A stretch of DNA of 64,000 nt, from the NCBI GenBank assembly GCA_943787185.1, contig CALSLL010000002.1, forward strand, positions 868,001-932,000, written 5' to 3'. This DNA is from UBA10349 sp003485905. GTDB taxonomy: Bacteria; Pseudomonadota; Gammaproteobacteria; Arenicellales; Arenicellaceae. The notes under the pieces were generated by a model that saw only the letters and a list, made by a program, of their open reading frames with translations, was not told the DNA's origin and did no database searches. How positions within the stretch are numbered: the stretch's first letter is position 1; the number at the start of each line of letters is the position of its first letter. The translations under genes were made by a program, and so were the position numbers. Of this stretch, positions 9,430-19,428 are shown piece by piece.

Positions 9430-10745
9430 ATGACTTCTAAGGAAGACGACGGAAAAGGCGACAAGTTACTCTATTGCTCCTTTTGCGGTAAAAGCCAGCA
9501 CGAAGTACGGAAGCTCATCGCTGGGCCCTCCGTGTTCGTGTGCGATGAGTGCGTCGAGCTCTGCGACGACATCATTCGTGAAGAGGTTGACAGAGAAGGT
9601 CGACGAAGAAAGTACTCATGGTGACTGCAAGCTTTCCGACGCCCTCGTGAAATTCAATCAACGCTTGGAATGATTATGTTATCGGTCAGCCGGGGCGCCA
9701 AGAAGGTGCTTGTCGGTTGCCGTGTACAACCACTACAAGCGGCTCGAAGCACGGCTCCAAGAGCGTCTGAGGTCGAGCTATTGCCAAGAGTAACATTCTG
9801 CTTAATCGGCCCTACCGGTTGCGGGAAAGACGCTGCTCGCCGAGACGCTTGGCGCTAGCCTAGCTGAATGTGCCCTTTACCATTGACTGATGCCACCACC
9901 CTCACGGAGGCAGGGTTACGTCGGCGAAGATGTTGAAAACATCATTCAAAAGCTGTTGCAGAAGTGCGATTACGACATGTGGAGCGAGGCGCAAGCCGGC
10001 ATTGTCTACATCGACGAAATCGACAAGATTTCCCGCAAGTCAGATAACCCTTCGATCACCCGGGACGTGTCGGGCGAAGGTGTGCAGCAGGCCTTGCTGA
10101 AGCTGATCGAGGGCACCAGTCGCCTCCGTTCCTCCTCAGGGTGGGCGCAAACACCCACAGCAGGAATTCCTGCAGGTCGACACAGCGCAATATTCTGTTT
10201 ATTTGCGGTGGGGCGTTTGCCGGTCTCGACCGGGTTCATTCGTGAGCGCTCGGAAAAAAGTGGCATTGGCTTTGGTCGCGCCGGTGTGCAGAGCAAAGCG
10301 GATCAAAAGTTAGCATCGGCGAAGTTCTTGACGTAAGTCGGCGCCCGAAGATCTTGCTCGAGTACGGTTTGATCCCGGAGTTTGTCGGTCGTCTTGCCGG
10401 TCGTCGCCACCTTGGAAGAGCTGGACGAAGATGCGCTGGTGCGGATTTTGACCGAGCCTAAAAATGCATTTACCGAAGCAATACGCCAAATGTTGTTTGA
10501 GTATGGATGAAGTGCGAGCTGGAGATTCCGCGACGATGCCTTGCGGGCCGTGGCTCGCAAAGGCCTTGGCGCGCAAGACGGGTGCTCGCGGCCTGCGGTC
10601 CATTCTTGAGAATGCCTTATTGGATACAATGTACGAGCTACCGGATTTGGAGCACGTACAAAAAATCACGGTTGATGATAGTGTGATACTGGAAGGTTCC
10701 AAGCCGCTTATTTTGTATGAAGAGTCTGATAAAGCTCAGGCTTGA
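9430..10745 (+). pseudogene. clpX: ClpX unfoldase gene, reading frame shattered by many small indels
   Basis: ClpX is the AAA+ unfoldase that delivers substrates to ClpP. The first segment is intact: a zinc-binding domain with YCSFCGKS and VCDECVELC. After about 9600 the ClpX sequence is recognisable only by hopping frames. It gives a Walker A region (GPTGCGK near 9810), GYVGEDVENIIQKLLQKCDYD (about 9915-9977), the Walker B region [45 protein letters not shown], and finally RKTGARGLRSILENALLDTMYELPDLEHV to the stop at 10745. Both ends look like the rest of the window, while roughly 9490-10610 has a visibly GC-richer codon style. This suggests a locally bad or foreign consensus. ClpP, Lon and flanking DNA are intact, so a real loss of only clpX would be surprising. 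Confidence 0.85.
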
Positions 10746-10809
10746 TGCCGTTCTTTTAGAGCTAATACCGCTAGCAAGCGTCTGTAATCGAGTTATTAGT
10801 GCTGTCCAG

Positions 10810-10838
10810 CTTGAATTGTCAAAAAATGACCGCCATTA
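10810..10838 (+). promoter_or_regulatory. Possible sigma-32 promoter for lon
   Basis: CTTGAAT (10810-10816), 14-nt spacer, CGCCATTA (10831-10838), near the heat-shock consensus, about 130 bp upstream of lon. The match is weaker than the htpG one. Confidence 0.4.
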
Positions 10839-10970
10839 ACAGTGTTATAGCGGTAGAGTAGTATTGTTCACGCACGTTTAAGCTTCGAACTGATAAAACG
10901 TCTTTTGACGGAACGTAGGCTAAGTTTTACCGTCACCCATTGATCCAAATTATTTAATAAGAGAATACAA

Positions 10971-13382
10971 ATGACAGACCAAGAAACCCCTGAGGTTCCC
11001 GGTAACGTGCCAGTACTTCCACTGCGTGATGTCGTGGTGTTTCCGCATATGGTTATCCCCCTGTTTGTAGGGCGTGAAAAGTCAATTCAAGCGCTCGAAA
11101 AGGCGATGTCTAGCGGAAAGCACATTTTGCTGTTAGCTCAACAAGATGCTTCAGAAGATGACCCCGGTATCGAAGATATATATCGTGTAGGTACGCTCGC
11201 GAGCGTCTTGCAAATGCTAAAGCTACCAGATGGCACCGTAAAAGTATTAGTAGAAGGCGAACGCCGTGTTTTGGTTGAATCATTTGATGAGTCCGAGAGT
11301 TACTTGGCAGCGGTAATTATTGAGCCTGAAAAAGTGGCCATCGATGAAAAAGAAGCTGATGTGTTAATGAGGACTGTGCTGCATGAATTTGAGCAGTACG
11401 TGAAACTGAGTAGTAAAGTTCCGCCAGAGATTTTGACTTCACTTAATAGTATTGACGAGCCTGGAAGGTTAGCAGACACAATTGCGGCCCATTTGAATTT
11501 AAAGATCAATGAAAAGCAGGAGATTTTGGAGATTGTTGATCCGCAGGCTAGGTTAGAGCAGATAATGGGTGTCATGGAGGGTGAGCTCGATCTTCTGCAG
11601 GTAGAAAAGCGGATTCGCGGCCGTGTGAAGAAACAAATGGAGAAAAGCCAACGCGAGTATTACTTAAATGAGCAGATGAAAGCGATTCAGCGTGAATTAG
11701 GAGATATGGAAGATGCACCTAATGAATTGGATGAGCTTGTAGAGAAGGTTGAGGAATCGGGTATGACGGCCGAGGCTAAGGAAAAGGCTGACAACGAACT
11801 TAAGAAATTGAAAATGATGTCACCAATGTCAGCAGAGGCAACGGTGGTTAGAAATTATATTGATTGGCTAGTTCAACTACCCTGGAAAAAACGTACGCGG
11901 GTGCGAAAAGACTTGGAAGCAGCACAGTTGATTTTGGACGAAGATCACTACGGCCTAGAAAAAGTTAAAGAACGGATCCTCGAGTATTTGGCAGTGCAGC
12001 AAAGAATTAAAAAGGTTAAAGGGCCAATCCTTTGCTTGGTTGGTCCTCCCGGAGTAGGTAAAACGTCTTTGGGTAAGTCTATTGCACGAGCGACTAATCG
12101 AAAGTTTTCTCGTATGTCCCTAGGGGGTGTTCGTGATGAAGCAGAGATACGAGGGCATAGGCGTACCTATATAGGATCAATGCCAGGAAAAGTTGTGCAA
12201 AACATGTCTAAAGTTAAAGTGCGTAACCCGCTCTTTCTTTTGGACGAGATTGATAAAATGTCGACCGACTTTAGGGGTGATCCGTCGTCAGCATTGCTAG
12301 AAGTTTTAGATCCAGAACAGAACCACACTTTTGGGGATCATTATCTTGAAGTTGATTATGACCTCTCAGAGGTGATGTTTGTGGCGACTGCGAATACTTT
12401 GAATATCCCTGAACCCTTGCTTGACCGTATGGAAGTTATTCGGTTGGCTGGTTATACCGAAGACGAGAAAATGAATATTGCGGAGCGGTACCTGGTGCCC
12501 AAGCAGTTGGAAAATAGTGGGCTAAAGGTTTCGGAGCTAAGTGTAGATAGCAGCGCGCTGACTGATATCGTCCGGTTTTACACTCGTGAGGCGGGTGTGA
12601 GAAGTATGGAGCGCGAAGTAGCTAAAATTTGTCGTAAAGTTGCAAAAGAGCTTTTGCTGGATAAGGATCTAAAGACCGTAAACGTCACCTCTGAAAATCT
12701 TGGGAAGTACTTAGGCGTTAAGAAATTTAGCTTTGGCGTTAAAGATGAGCAGAACCGAATTGGTCAGGTAACAGGATTAGCGTGGACCTCTGTTGGAGGT
12801 GAGTTGTTGACTATTGAGGCTGCAGTACTGCCGGGTAAAGGTAAGATCACGTCAACCGGTAAGCTTGGTGAGGTTATGCAGGAGTCGATCCAAGCAGCTA
12901 TGACCGTAGTTCGCAGTCGCAGTTCAATGTATGGGTTCGACGAAGAGTACTTTGTAAAGAACGATTGCCATGTGCATGTGCCAGAGGGCGCGACGCCAAA
13001 GGATGGGCCTAGTGCGGGTGTTGCTATGTGCACTGCCTTGCTTTCCGCGATAACGGGAACTCCCGTCAAGGCCGAAGTTGCAATGACTGGCGAAATAACC
13101 TTGCGCGGTGAAGTGCTTCCAATCGGTGGTTTGAAAGAAAAATTACTTGCTGCTCATCGCGGTGGCATTACCACTGTTCTGATACCTAAAGAGAACGAGA
13201 AGGATTTAGCGGATATACCGGATAATGTGATTGCTGGGCTCAAGATCATACCTGTTCGTTGGATTGATGAGGTGTTAGAGCTAGCACTTGACGGTACGCC
13301 CAAGGGTGCGTCTAGCGCAAAAGCAAAAGCAAGTGGGGGTAAAACCGTAACCAAAGGGGCGGGTGATATCGTCCAACATTAA
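10971..13382 (+). CDS. lon: ATP-dependent protease Lon
   Basis: Homohexameric AAA+ serine protease that removes damaged and short-lived regulatory proteins. 803 residues, starting at ATG 10971. The N-terminal substrate-recognition domain begins VPVLPLRDVVVFPHMVIPL. A coiled-coil region runs through QREYYLNEQMKAIQREL. The AAA+ module has Walker A GPPGVGKT at 358-365 and a sensor-rich FLLDEIDKM. The C-terminal protease domain has the Ser-Lys dyad Ser681 (GPSAGVAM) and Lys724 (KEKLLAAHRGG). A short Ala/Lys/Gly-rich tail follows. It lies in the usual place after clpX and before hupB and is undamaged, unlike both tig and clpX. A heat-shock-like promoter is upstream. Confidence 0.97.
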   Translation: MTDQETPEVPGNVPVLPLRDVVVFPHMVIPLFVGREKSIQALEKAMSSGKHILLLAQQDASEDDPGIEDIYRVGTLASVLQMLKLPDGTVKVLVEGERRVLVESFDESESYLAAVIIEPEKVAIDEKEADVLMRTVLHEFEQYVKLSSKVPPEILTSLNSIDEPGRLADTIAAHLNLKINEKQEILEIVDPQARLEQIMGVMEGELDLLQVEKRIRGRVKKQMEKSQREYYLNEQMKAIQRELGDMEDAPNELDELVEKVEESGMTAEAKEKADNELKKLKMMSPMSAEATVVRNYIDWLVQLPWKKRTRVRKDLEAAQLILDEDHYGLEKVKERILEYLAVQQRIKKVKGPILCLVGPPGVGKTSLGKSIARATNRKFSRMSLGGVRDEAEIRGHRRTYIGSMPGKVVQNMSKVKVRNPLFLLDEIDKMSTDFRGDPSSALLEVLDPEQNHTFGDHYLEVDYDLSEVMFVATANTLNIPEPLLDRMEVIRLAGYTEDEKMNIAERYLVPKQLENSGLKVSELSVDSSALTDIVRFYTREAGVRSMEREVAKICRKVAKELLLDKDLKTVNVTSENLGKYLGVKKFSFGVKDEQNRIGQVTGLAWTSVGGELLTIEAAVLPGKGKITSTGKLGEVMQESIQAAMTVVRSRSSMYGFDEEYFVKNDCHVHVPEGATPKDGPSAGVAMCTALLSAITGTPVKAEVAMTGEITLRGEVLPIGGLKEKLLAAHRGGITTVLIPKENEKDLADIPDNVIAGLKIIPVRWIDEVLELALDGTPKGASSAKAKASGGKTVTKGAGDIVQH

Positions 13383-13727
13383 CTTGGGTCGACCGAGCTA
13401 GCGTCACATTGATTTTCAAATGTTGAACTCGTCCACAGGAAAGAATAGTTTAAATAATTGTTTCTTGGAGTTAATGCTCATAAGCACTGAACTGTCAAGG
13501 GGCTAAACGCAATAAAAAGTAACTTTATTTTGCATTTGGATATTGTATTTATATAGAAGAATTATCAATAATACGGCACGGTGTTAACGACGTTTTAATC
13601 GCCTTTGGGGAAGCTCCGCTGGTTTGGGCAAATCCAAAGGCAAAGGATTAGGCACCATAACGATGGGCGGCCTTACTGAAACGTTCGTCTCCAAAAATAA
13701 TTGCATAACCAATAGAGGAATACTCAA
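13383..13727. other. Intergenic region between lon and hupB
   Basis: 345 bp without a credible gene. TTGCAT (13530-13535), a 16-nt spacer and TATAGA (13552-13557) could be a sigma-70 promoter for hupB. The long leader then holds GCCTTTGG (13601-13608) and CCAAAGGC (13634-13641), an 8-bp inverted repeat around a 25-nt loop. No known riboswitch was recognised. Confidence 0.4.
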
Positions 13728-14000
13728 ATGAACAAATCTGAGCTGATTGACCTAATCGCTAGCAAGGCAGACATATCTAAAGTTGACGCTGCACAAGCTT
13801 TAGATGCTGTAACTGATGGAGTAACTGGAGCACTTATGACTGGCGACAGTGTAACACTGGTTGGTTTTGGAACGTTTAGTGTTAGTAGCCGTAGCGCACG
13901 CACTGGCCGTAACCCACGAACTGGTGCTGCTATTCAAATTCCAGCTTCTAGAAACGCTAAATTCAAAACTGGTAAAGCACTTAAGGATTCACTAAACTAG
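13728..14000 (+). CDS. hupB: DNA-binding protein HU-beta
   Basis: Small histone-like protein that bends and compacts DNA as a dimer. 90 residues, all of the HU/IHF fold: the N-terminal helices MNKSELIDLIASKADISKVDA, then GDSVTLVGFGTFSV, and the DNA-contacting beta-arm RSARTGRNPRTGAAIQIPASR with the conserved proline at the tip. GKALKDSLN ends the protein. It sits between lon and ppiD as in other gammaproteobacteria. HU rather than IHF is supported by position and by the arm sequence. Confidence 0.95.
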   Translation: MNKSELIDLIASKADISKVDAAQALDAVTDGVTGALMTGDSVTLVGFGTFSVSSRSARTGRNPRTGAAIQIPASRNAKFKTGKALKDSLN

Positions 14001-14042
14001 CGCGCCTTCGCAGGGGCGGCTTATTTTATTGGGCCGCCGAAT

Positions 14043-14118
14043 GGGTGCTTAGCTCAGTTGGGAGAGCATCGCCCTTACAAGGCGAGGGTCGGGGGTTCAA
14101 GTCCCTCAGCACCCACCA
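14043..14118 (+). tRNA. tRNA-Val(TAC)
   Basis: GGGTGCT pairs with AGCACCC, the anticodon arm is TCGCC-CTTACAA-GGCGA (anticodon TAC), and CCA is encoded. It lies directly behind hupB. Confidence 0.95.
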
Positions 14119-14154
14119 TTTTTTGAGCCTGCCGTGCGGTGGGCTCACTCAGTT

Positions 14155-14231
14155 GGAGCGGTAGTTCAGTTGGTTAGAATACCGGCCTGTCACGCCGGTG
14201 GTCGCGGGTTCGAGTCCCGTCCGCTCCGCCA
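14155..14231 (+). tRNA. tRNA-Asp(GTC)
   Basis: GGAGCGG pairs with CCGCTCC, the anticodon arm CCGGC-CTGTCAC-GCCGG gives GTC, the T-arm is GCGGG-TTCGAGT-CCCGT, and G plus CCA are encoded. It follows tRNA-Val by 36 bp. Confidence 0.95.
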
Positions 14232-14342
14232 CTGAGATAATACCCAAAAGGGGTGAGTTGCTTCAAAGTGGCTCGCTCTTTTTTTTGATGTACATTTTAA
14301 TGTGCAACTTTTAGAAGATAGAAATTATTTGAGAGCTACATT

Positions 14343-16251
14343 ATGTTAGACGTTATAAGAAGTCGGGCGGCTGGTTTTGGTGCTTGGGTTATTGCGTTAA
14401 TTATCATGATTCCCATGGCCTTATGGGGAATTAACGATTACGTTGCAGTTGATCCCGATCCGCCGGTGGCTGAAATAAACGGGCAAACCCTATCGCAAGC
14501 AACTTTTCGAAATGCTCTTGATGCTCAAAAACGAAATATACGTACTCAGCTTGGTGCTACCGCAGATGTTTCTTATCTAGATTCACCGCAATTTAGGCGC
14601 GGAGTGCTGGATAGTATGATTAATGAGCTTGTGGTTCAGAATGAAGTAGAAGAACAAGGCTACCGATTGGGGTGACCAGGAACTGGCAAACTTGTTGCGT
14701 GAACAAGAAGTCTTTCAGTTGGATGGTGCTTTCAGTCAGGAAGCTTACGATACCTACCTTGTCAGTCAAGGGCAGTTTTCCAAGCAACGATTTGAACAAT
14801 CTATTCGTGATCGAGCGCTTATAGGTCAGTACACGGCGGGTTACGAAGAATCGTCATTTGTGCTTCCCGGTGAAATGCGTCGTCTGCTTTCCTATCAGGC
14901 AGAAAAAAGGTCAATCGCTTTAGCGAAATTTGAAAATGCAGTTTATCTAGATCAAGTTGAACTGAATGATCAAGATCTTGAGGAATATTATGAGGCAAAC
15001 CTAGATAACTTTTTCGAACCAGAAAAGATAAAGGTTGAGTATATACAATTAGCAGTTGAAGACTACACTGACGGTGTCGATGTTAGTGAGGATGAAATTC
15101 TAGCGGAGTACGAGGCTCAACAAGAGCAATTGCGTAGTGGCGAAACTCGAAGTACTCAACACATATTGATTGCAGTGGCAGAAGACGCAAGTGCCGCTGA
15201 CCAAGAAGCTGCCAATAGCCAGATATCAGAAATACAGACTCGTTTAGCCGCAGGTGAAGAGTTTGGAGAACTGGCGTCCGAATATTCCGATGACCCAGGT
15301 TCAGCTGCTAACGCAGGAGATCTGGGGTTTATTCAAAAAGGACAGATGGTTGGGCCATTTGAAGAAGTTGCATACGCACTGGAAGTTGATGTTGTATCCG
15401 AGCCAGTTAGAACACGCTTTGGTTTACATCTAGTTAAAGTTTCGGAAATAAATGCTTCGGAAGTGCCTCCTTTGGAGGAGGTCCGTGAAGGTATTTTGGC
15501 CGATCTTCAGCAGGTTGAGGCGACAAACCTCTATGTCGAGCAGGTCGAGAACTTGCGTAATTTGGTTTTTGAACAACCGGATGCATTGGATGGAGTGGCA
15601 GCAGAGCTTGGGGTTGATACTTCTGTAAGTGAGTGGTTTTCGCGTGATTCTGGTGAAGGGGTCGCAAGCAATGCACAACTGCGAGCCATTGCGTTTGCCG
15701 AAGATGTTTACGAACTTGCTATGAATAGCGATGTGATCGATCTCGGGAACGATGTAGCCGTTGCAATCCGTTTGGTTGATTCTCAGCCTGCTGCAGCTAG
15801 GCCTTTGGCAGAAGTTCAGGCATTGGTTGAGAGTGCAGTGCTTCAGCAAGCGGCTAGCGAATTAGTGGCTAATAGTGTGGAGCAAGCTCTGATTGAGCTT
15901 GAAGGAACGGAGGATTGGATTTCTGTTGCTGAAAATGCCGACTATAATTTCGTGGCATACACTGTATCAAGAGTCGACACCATTCGAGTAGTAGATAACG
16001 AGGTGCTTGCAGCAGTTTTTGCTCTTGAAGACTCGGGCGTAGGTGGGTTTCACCGGGTAACGCTTGCGGATGGCATAGCCTTGGTGTATTTAAATGGAAT
16101 TGAGAAAGTGTCACCAGACTCAGTCGAACTTGCACTGCAAGATAGCGTACGTACAGTAATTCGATCACGCTCTGGGCAGGGTGCAGTGGCAGGAGTTATC
16201 GCTAATGCTCGCGAACAAGCGGAGCTAATAATCAATGAGGATTTGCTTTAA
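14343..16251 (+). CDS. ppiD: Periplasmic folding factor PpiD (frame broken by one extra G)
   Basis: Inner-membrane-anchored SurA/PpiD-type chaperone that meets proteins leaving the Sec translocon. An N-terminal membrane helix (GFGAWVIALIIMIPMALWGI) is followed by a SurA-N-like chaperone part and one parvulin domain at roughly 268-370 (STQHILIA, GDLGFIQKGQMVGPFE, RFGLHLVKV). A long C-terminal helical region follows. At 14669-14672 the run GGGG should be GGG: reading GYRLGDQELANLLREQ restores one frame from ATG 14343 to the stop at 16251, about 635 residues, close to E. coli PpiD. As written, the first ORF ends at 14675. The place after hupB is the conserved one. Confidence 0.88.
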
Positions 16252-16432
16252 GCCAAAATCGCTCAGTCGATGGCAGTAATTGTGAAAGTATCAGGCCGTC
16301 ATTAAGTAATTGTAGTGTCAATGTTATTTGAAAATCAGCCTTATAGGTTGTAGTTTCTTGTGAGTAACGTGTGCAGGTATAGCACAGCGTGTTATAGCAT
16401 TTTAGATTAATAAGCAGAGTGGAAGAATTGTT

Positions 16433-17977
16433 ATGATTATCGGTGTTCCTAAAGAGTTGCATAAAGGTGAGAAGCGAGTTGCTACAACGCCAGAGGTTGC
16501 AGGTCACCTACATAAGCTAGGCTTTGACGTGCTGGTTGAGGCCGGAGCGGGTAGGGCCGCTAGGTTTCTAGATTCAGCCTATAAAGATGCAGGTGTAAGT
16601 ATCGCCAAAGATGCGGCCGAGGTTTGGCTGAATGCCGATATCATACTGAAGGTACGGGCACCTGAAGGCGATGAGGTGGCGGCTGTTCGTAAAGGTCAAA
16701 CGCTTATCAGCTTTATTCAACCTGCTCAGAACGAAGCTTTGATGAAGGCCTTGTCAAAACGTGGTGCTACAGTAATGGCCATGGAAAGTGTGCCGCGTAT
16801 TTCGCGAGCGCAAAAAATGGATGCGTTAAGTTCGATGGCGAATATTGCTGGGTACCGAGCGGTGGTGGAAGCGGCTCAGCATTTTGGACGTTTTTTCACC
16901 GGTCAAATTACCGCTGCTGGAAAAATCCCACCGGCCAAAGTATTGGTTATTGGTGCGGGTGTGGCTGGTTTGTCTGCAATAGGTGCGGCAACGAGTATGG
17001 GTGCGATTGTAAGAGCATTTGATACTCGACCTGAGGTGAAGGATCAGGTCGAAAGTTTGGGTGGTGAATTTTTGATGTTGGACTTCGAAGATGAAGACAG
17101 CAGTGGAGCAGGTGGTTACGCTAAGACCATGAGTGATGAATTTATCGCCGCCGAAATGGCATGTTTTCGTGAACAAGCTAAAGAAATTGATATTGTTATT
17201 ACTACTGCATTGATCCCTGGTCGGCCTGCACCAGAGCTGTGGATGGAGGACATGGTTAAGTCTATGCAAGAAGGAAGTGTGATTGTGGACTTAGCGGCTG
17301 AAAATGGCGGTAACTGCAAGCTAACTAAAGCTGACAAGGTTATTCAAAAGCATGGTGTGACCATTATCGGGTATACCGATATGCCAAGTAGGCTACCGAC
17401 TCAGTCAAGTCAGTTGTACGCGACCAATTTGCGTCATTTACTGACGGATTTGTGCCCGGAGAAAGACGGCAATATATTTGTAAATATGGAGGATGAGGTC
17501 ATTCGAGGTACCACGGTTATAAACTCCGGCGAGATAACTTGGCCGCCACCTCCTCCAAAGGTATCCGCTGCACCGGCTAAACCAGCACCAGAACCCGCAT
17601 CGGTTGTTGAGGCTGTGGTGGAAGAAAAGCCACAAAATGTGCTGATCTCTTGGTTGCCGGCAGCAATTGGCGTGCTGGCTATGCTTGGTTTGGGTTCCGT
17701 CGCTCCAGCTTCATTCATGTCTCATTTTACGGTCTTTGTCCTCGCTTGTTTTATCGGGTATATGGTTATTTGGAATGTTAAACCGGCGTTGCACACTCCA
17801 TTGATGAGTGTCACCAACGCGATTAGCAGCATTATAGTGATCGGGGCATTACTACAGATTTCGTCAGATAGCGGTTGGATTGTTTTTCTGTCTGCGTTGG
17901 CTGTGCTTATTACCAGCATAAATATTTTTGGCGGATTTGCCGTTACCCAGCGCATGCTGGCAATGTTTCGAAGGTAG
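16433..17977 (+). CDS. pntA: NAD(P) transhydrogenase subunit alpha
   Basis: Proton-pumping transhydrogenase alpha chain: transfers hydride from NADH to NADP+ using the proton gradient. 514 residues in one chain. The soluble NAD(H) domain begins MIIGVPKELHKGEKRVATTPE and has VLVIGAGVAGLSAIGAA as the dinucleotide fold. A Pro/Ala-rich linker lies near residues 360-390. The C-terminal membrane part (WLPAAIGVLAMLGLGSVAP and following helices) contains four likely TM segments. It is the fused PntA found in gammaproteobacteria, not the split PntAA/PntAB form. pntB begins 9 bp after its stop, so the two form an operon. Confidence 0.95.
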   Translation: MIIGVPKELHKGEKRVATTPEVAGHLHKLGFDVLVEAGAGRAARFLDSAYKDAGVSIAKDAAEVWLNADIILKVRAPEGDEVAAVRKGQTLISFIQPAQNEALMKALSKRGATVMAMESVPRISRAQKMDALSSMANIAGYRAVVEAAQHFGRFFTGQITAAGKIPPAKVLVIGAGVAGLSAIGAATSMGAIVRAFDTRPEVKDQVESLGGEFLMLDFEDEDSSGAGGYAKTMSDEFIAAEMACFREQAKEIDIVITTALIPGRPAPELWMEDMVKSMQEGSVIVDLAAENGGNCKLTKADKVIQKHGVTIIGYTDMPSRLPTQSSQLYATNLRHLLTDLCPEKDGNIFVNMEDEVIRGTTVINSGEITWPPPPPKVSAAPAKPAPEPASVVEAVVEEKPQNVLISWLPAAIGVLAMLGLGSVAPASFMSHFTVFVLACFIGYMVIWNVKPALHTPLMSVTNAISSIIVIGALLQISSDSGWIVFLSALAVLITSINIFGGFAVTQRMLAMFRR

Positions 17978-17986
17978 GGGGCGGGA

Positions 17987-19384
17987 ATGTCGGAAGGATT
18001 AATAAATATGGCCTATATAGGGGCCACCGTATTGTTCATATTGGCACTGAGTGGGCTAAGTAATCAAGAAACCGCTCGCCGAGGTAATTTGTACGGCATG
18101 CTGGGAATGGGGATCGCTTTGTTTGCCACTATCTTCGGTGTGGTTCAAGACAATTACGTCATCATGCTGCTTGGTCTAATTATTGGTGGCGGAATTGGCT
18201 GGGTATTAGCCAAGCGGGTTGATATGACGCAGATGCCCGAACTGGTGGCAATATTGCACAGTCTGGTGGGCTTAGCGGCCGTGCTTGTTGGTTACGCAAC
18301 GTTCGCAGATCATGAAATTGGTTTTTCCGGTGTGGAAAAAACAATACATGATGTTGAGGTGTATCTTGGTGTGCTGATTGGTGCATTGACGTTTTCTGGA
18401 TCAGTAGTTGCGTTTCTAAAGCTGAGCGCAAAAATTAGTGGGAAACCGCTTCTATTGCCAGCTAGGCATTGGCTGAATTTAGCGCTGTTAGTTTTGGCTG
18501 TTTATTTTGGTATGACGTTTATCGAGCAGTCAGCCAATGGTGACGGTACGTTGCCACTTATAATGATGACCGTTGTTGCTCTCGTATTTGGCGTACATAT
18601 GGTTATGGCTATTGGTGGTGCAGATATGCCGGTGGTTGTTTCGATGCTCAATAGCTATTCGGGTTGGGCAGCTGCGGCTACTGGATTTATGTTGAGTAAT
18701 GATTTGCTGATTGTTGTGGGGGCACTGGTCGGCAGTAGCGGGGCGATATTAAGTTATATTATGTGTCGGGCTATGAATCGTAAGTTTCTATCGGTGATTG
18801 CTGGCGGTTTTGGCGGAGGGGTGACGAGTACAGAATCAGGCGATGCTTCAGGGCAAGGCGAAGCGGTTTCTGTAGAAGCTGACGAAGTAGCTCAAATGCT
18901 GAGCGACTCAAAAGAGGTGATGATCATACCGGGTTATGGAATGGCCGTTGCACAGGCACAGCATTCAGTGTACGAGCTTACCAAGCGTTTAAAAGATAAA
19001 GGGGTGAATGTCCGATTTGGTATTCACCCGGTGGCGGGCCGAATGCCGGGCCATATGAACGTTTTATTGGCCGAGGCAAAAGTGCCATATGACATAGTTT
19101 TTGAAATGGATGAGATTAATGATGATTTTCCTAGTATTGATGTCTCGATTATCATTGGTGCAAACGATATTGTGAATCCGGCTGCACTTGATGAACCAAA
19201 TAGCCCGATCGCAGGGATGCCGGTGTTAGAGCCCTGGAAAGGTAAAACAACTATTGTCCTTAAACGATCAATGGCGACAGGTTATGCAGGTGTTGAGAAC
19301 CCACTTTTCTTCAAAGAAAACACTCGTATGTTATTTGGTGACGCTAAGGCAACGGTTGATGCTGTGGTTTCTTCGCTAGCGTAG
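17987..19384 (+). CDS. pntB: NAD(P) transhydrogenase subunit beta
   Basis: Beta chain of the proton-translocating transhydrogenase. The N-terminal half is about eight to nine membrane helices that build the proton path with PntA. The C-terminal half is the NADP(H)-binding domain: IIPGYGMAVAQAQHSVYEL, GIHPVAGRMPGHMNVLLAEA, and the closing segment with KRSMATGYAGVENPLF. 465 residues, full length. It supplies NADPH for biosynthesis; no regulatory site was identified. It converges with the DHH phosphoesterase gene. Confidence 0.96.
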   Translation: MSEGLINMAYIGATVLFILALSGLSNQETARRGNLYGMLGMGIALFATIFGVVQDNYVIMLLGLIIGGGIGWVLAKRVDMTQMPELVAILHSLVGLAAVLVGYATFADHEIGFSGVEKTIHDVEVYLGVLIGALTFSGSVVAFLKLSAKISGKPLLLPARHWLNLALLVLAVYFGMTFIEQSANGDGTLPLIMMTVVALVFGVHMVMAIGGADMPVVVSMLNSYSGWAAAATGFMLSNDLLIVVGALVGSSGAILSYIMCRAMNRKFLSVIAGGFGGGVTSTESGDASGQGEAVSVEADEVAQMLSDSKEVMIIPGYGMAVAQAQHSVYELTKRLKDKGVNVRFGIHPVAGRMPGHMNVLLAEAKVPYDIVFEMDEINDDFPSIDVSIIIGANDIVNPAALDEPNSPIAGMPVLEPWKGKTTIVLKRSMATGYAGVENPLFFKENTRMLFGDAKATVDAVVSSLA

Positions 19385-19428
19385 ACCGATATTGGTGAAG
19401 CTGTTGGCATGAGTTGAGTCGGCTTTAC

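Noticed and set aside
10006..10702. Several minus-strand frames of about 100-130 codons inside clpX
   Set aside because: They appear only because the clpX patch is GC-rich; the plus strand carries recognisable ClpX motifs.
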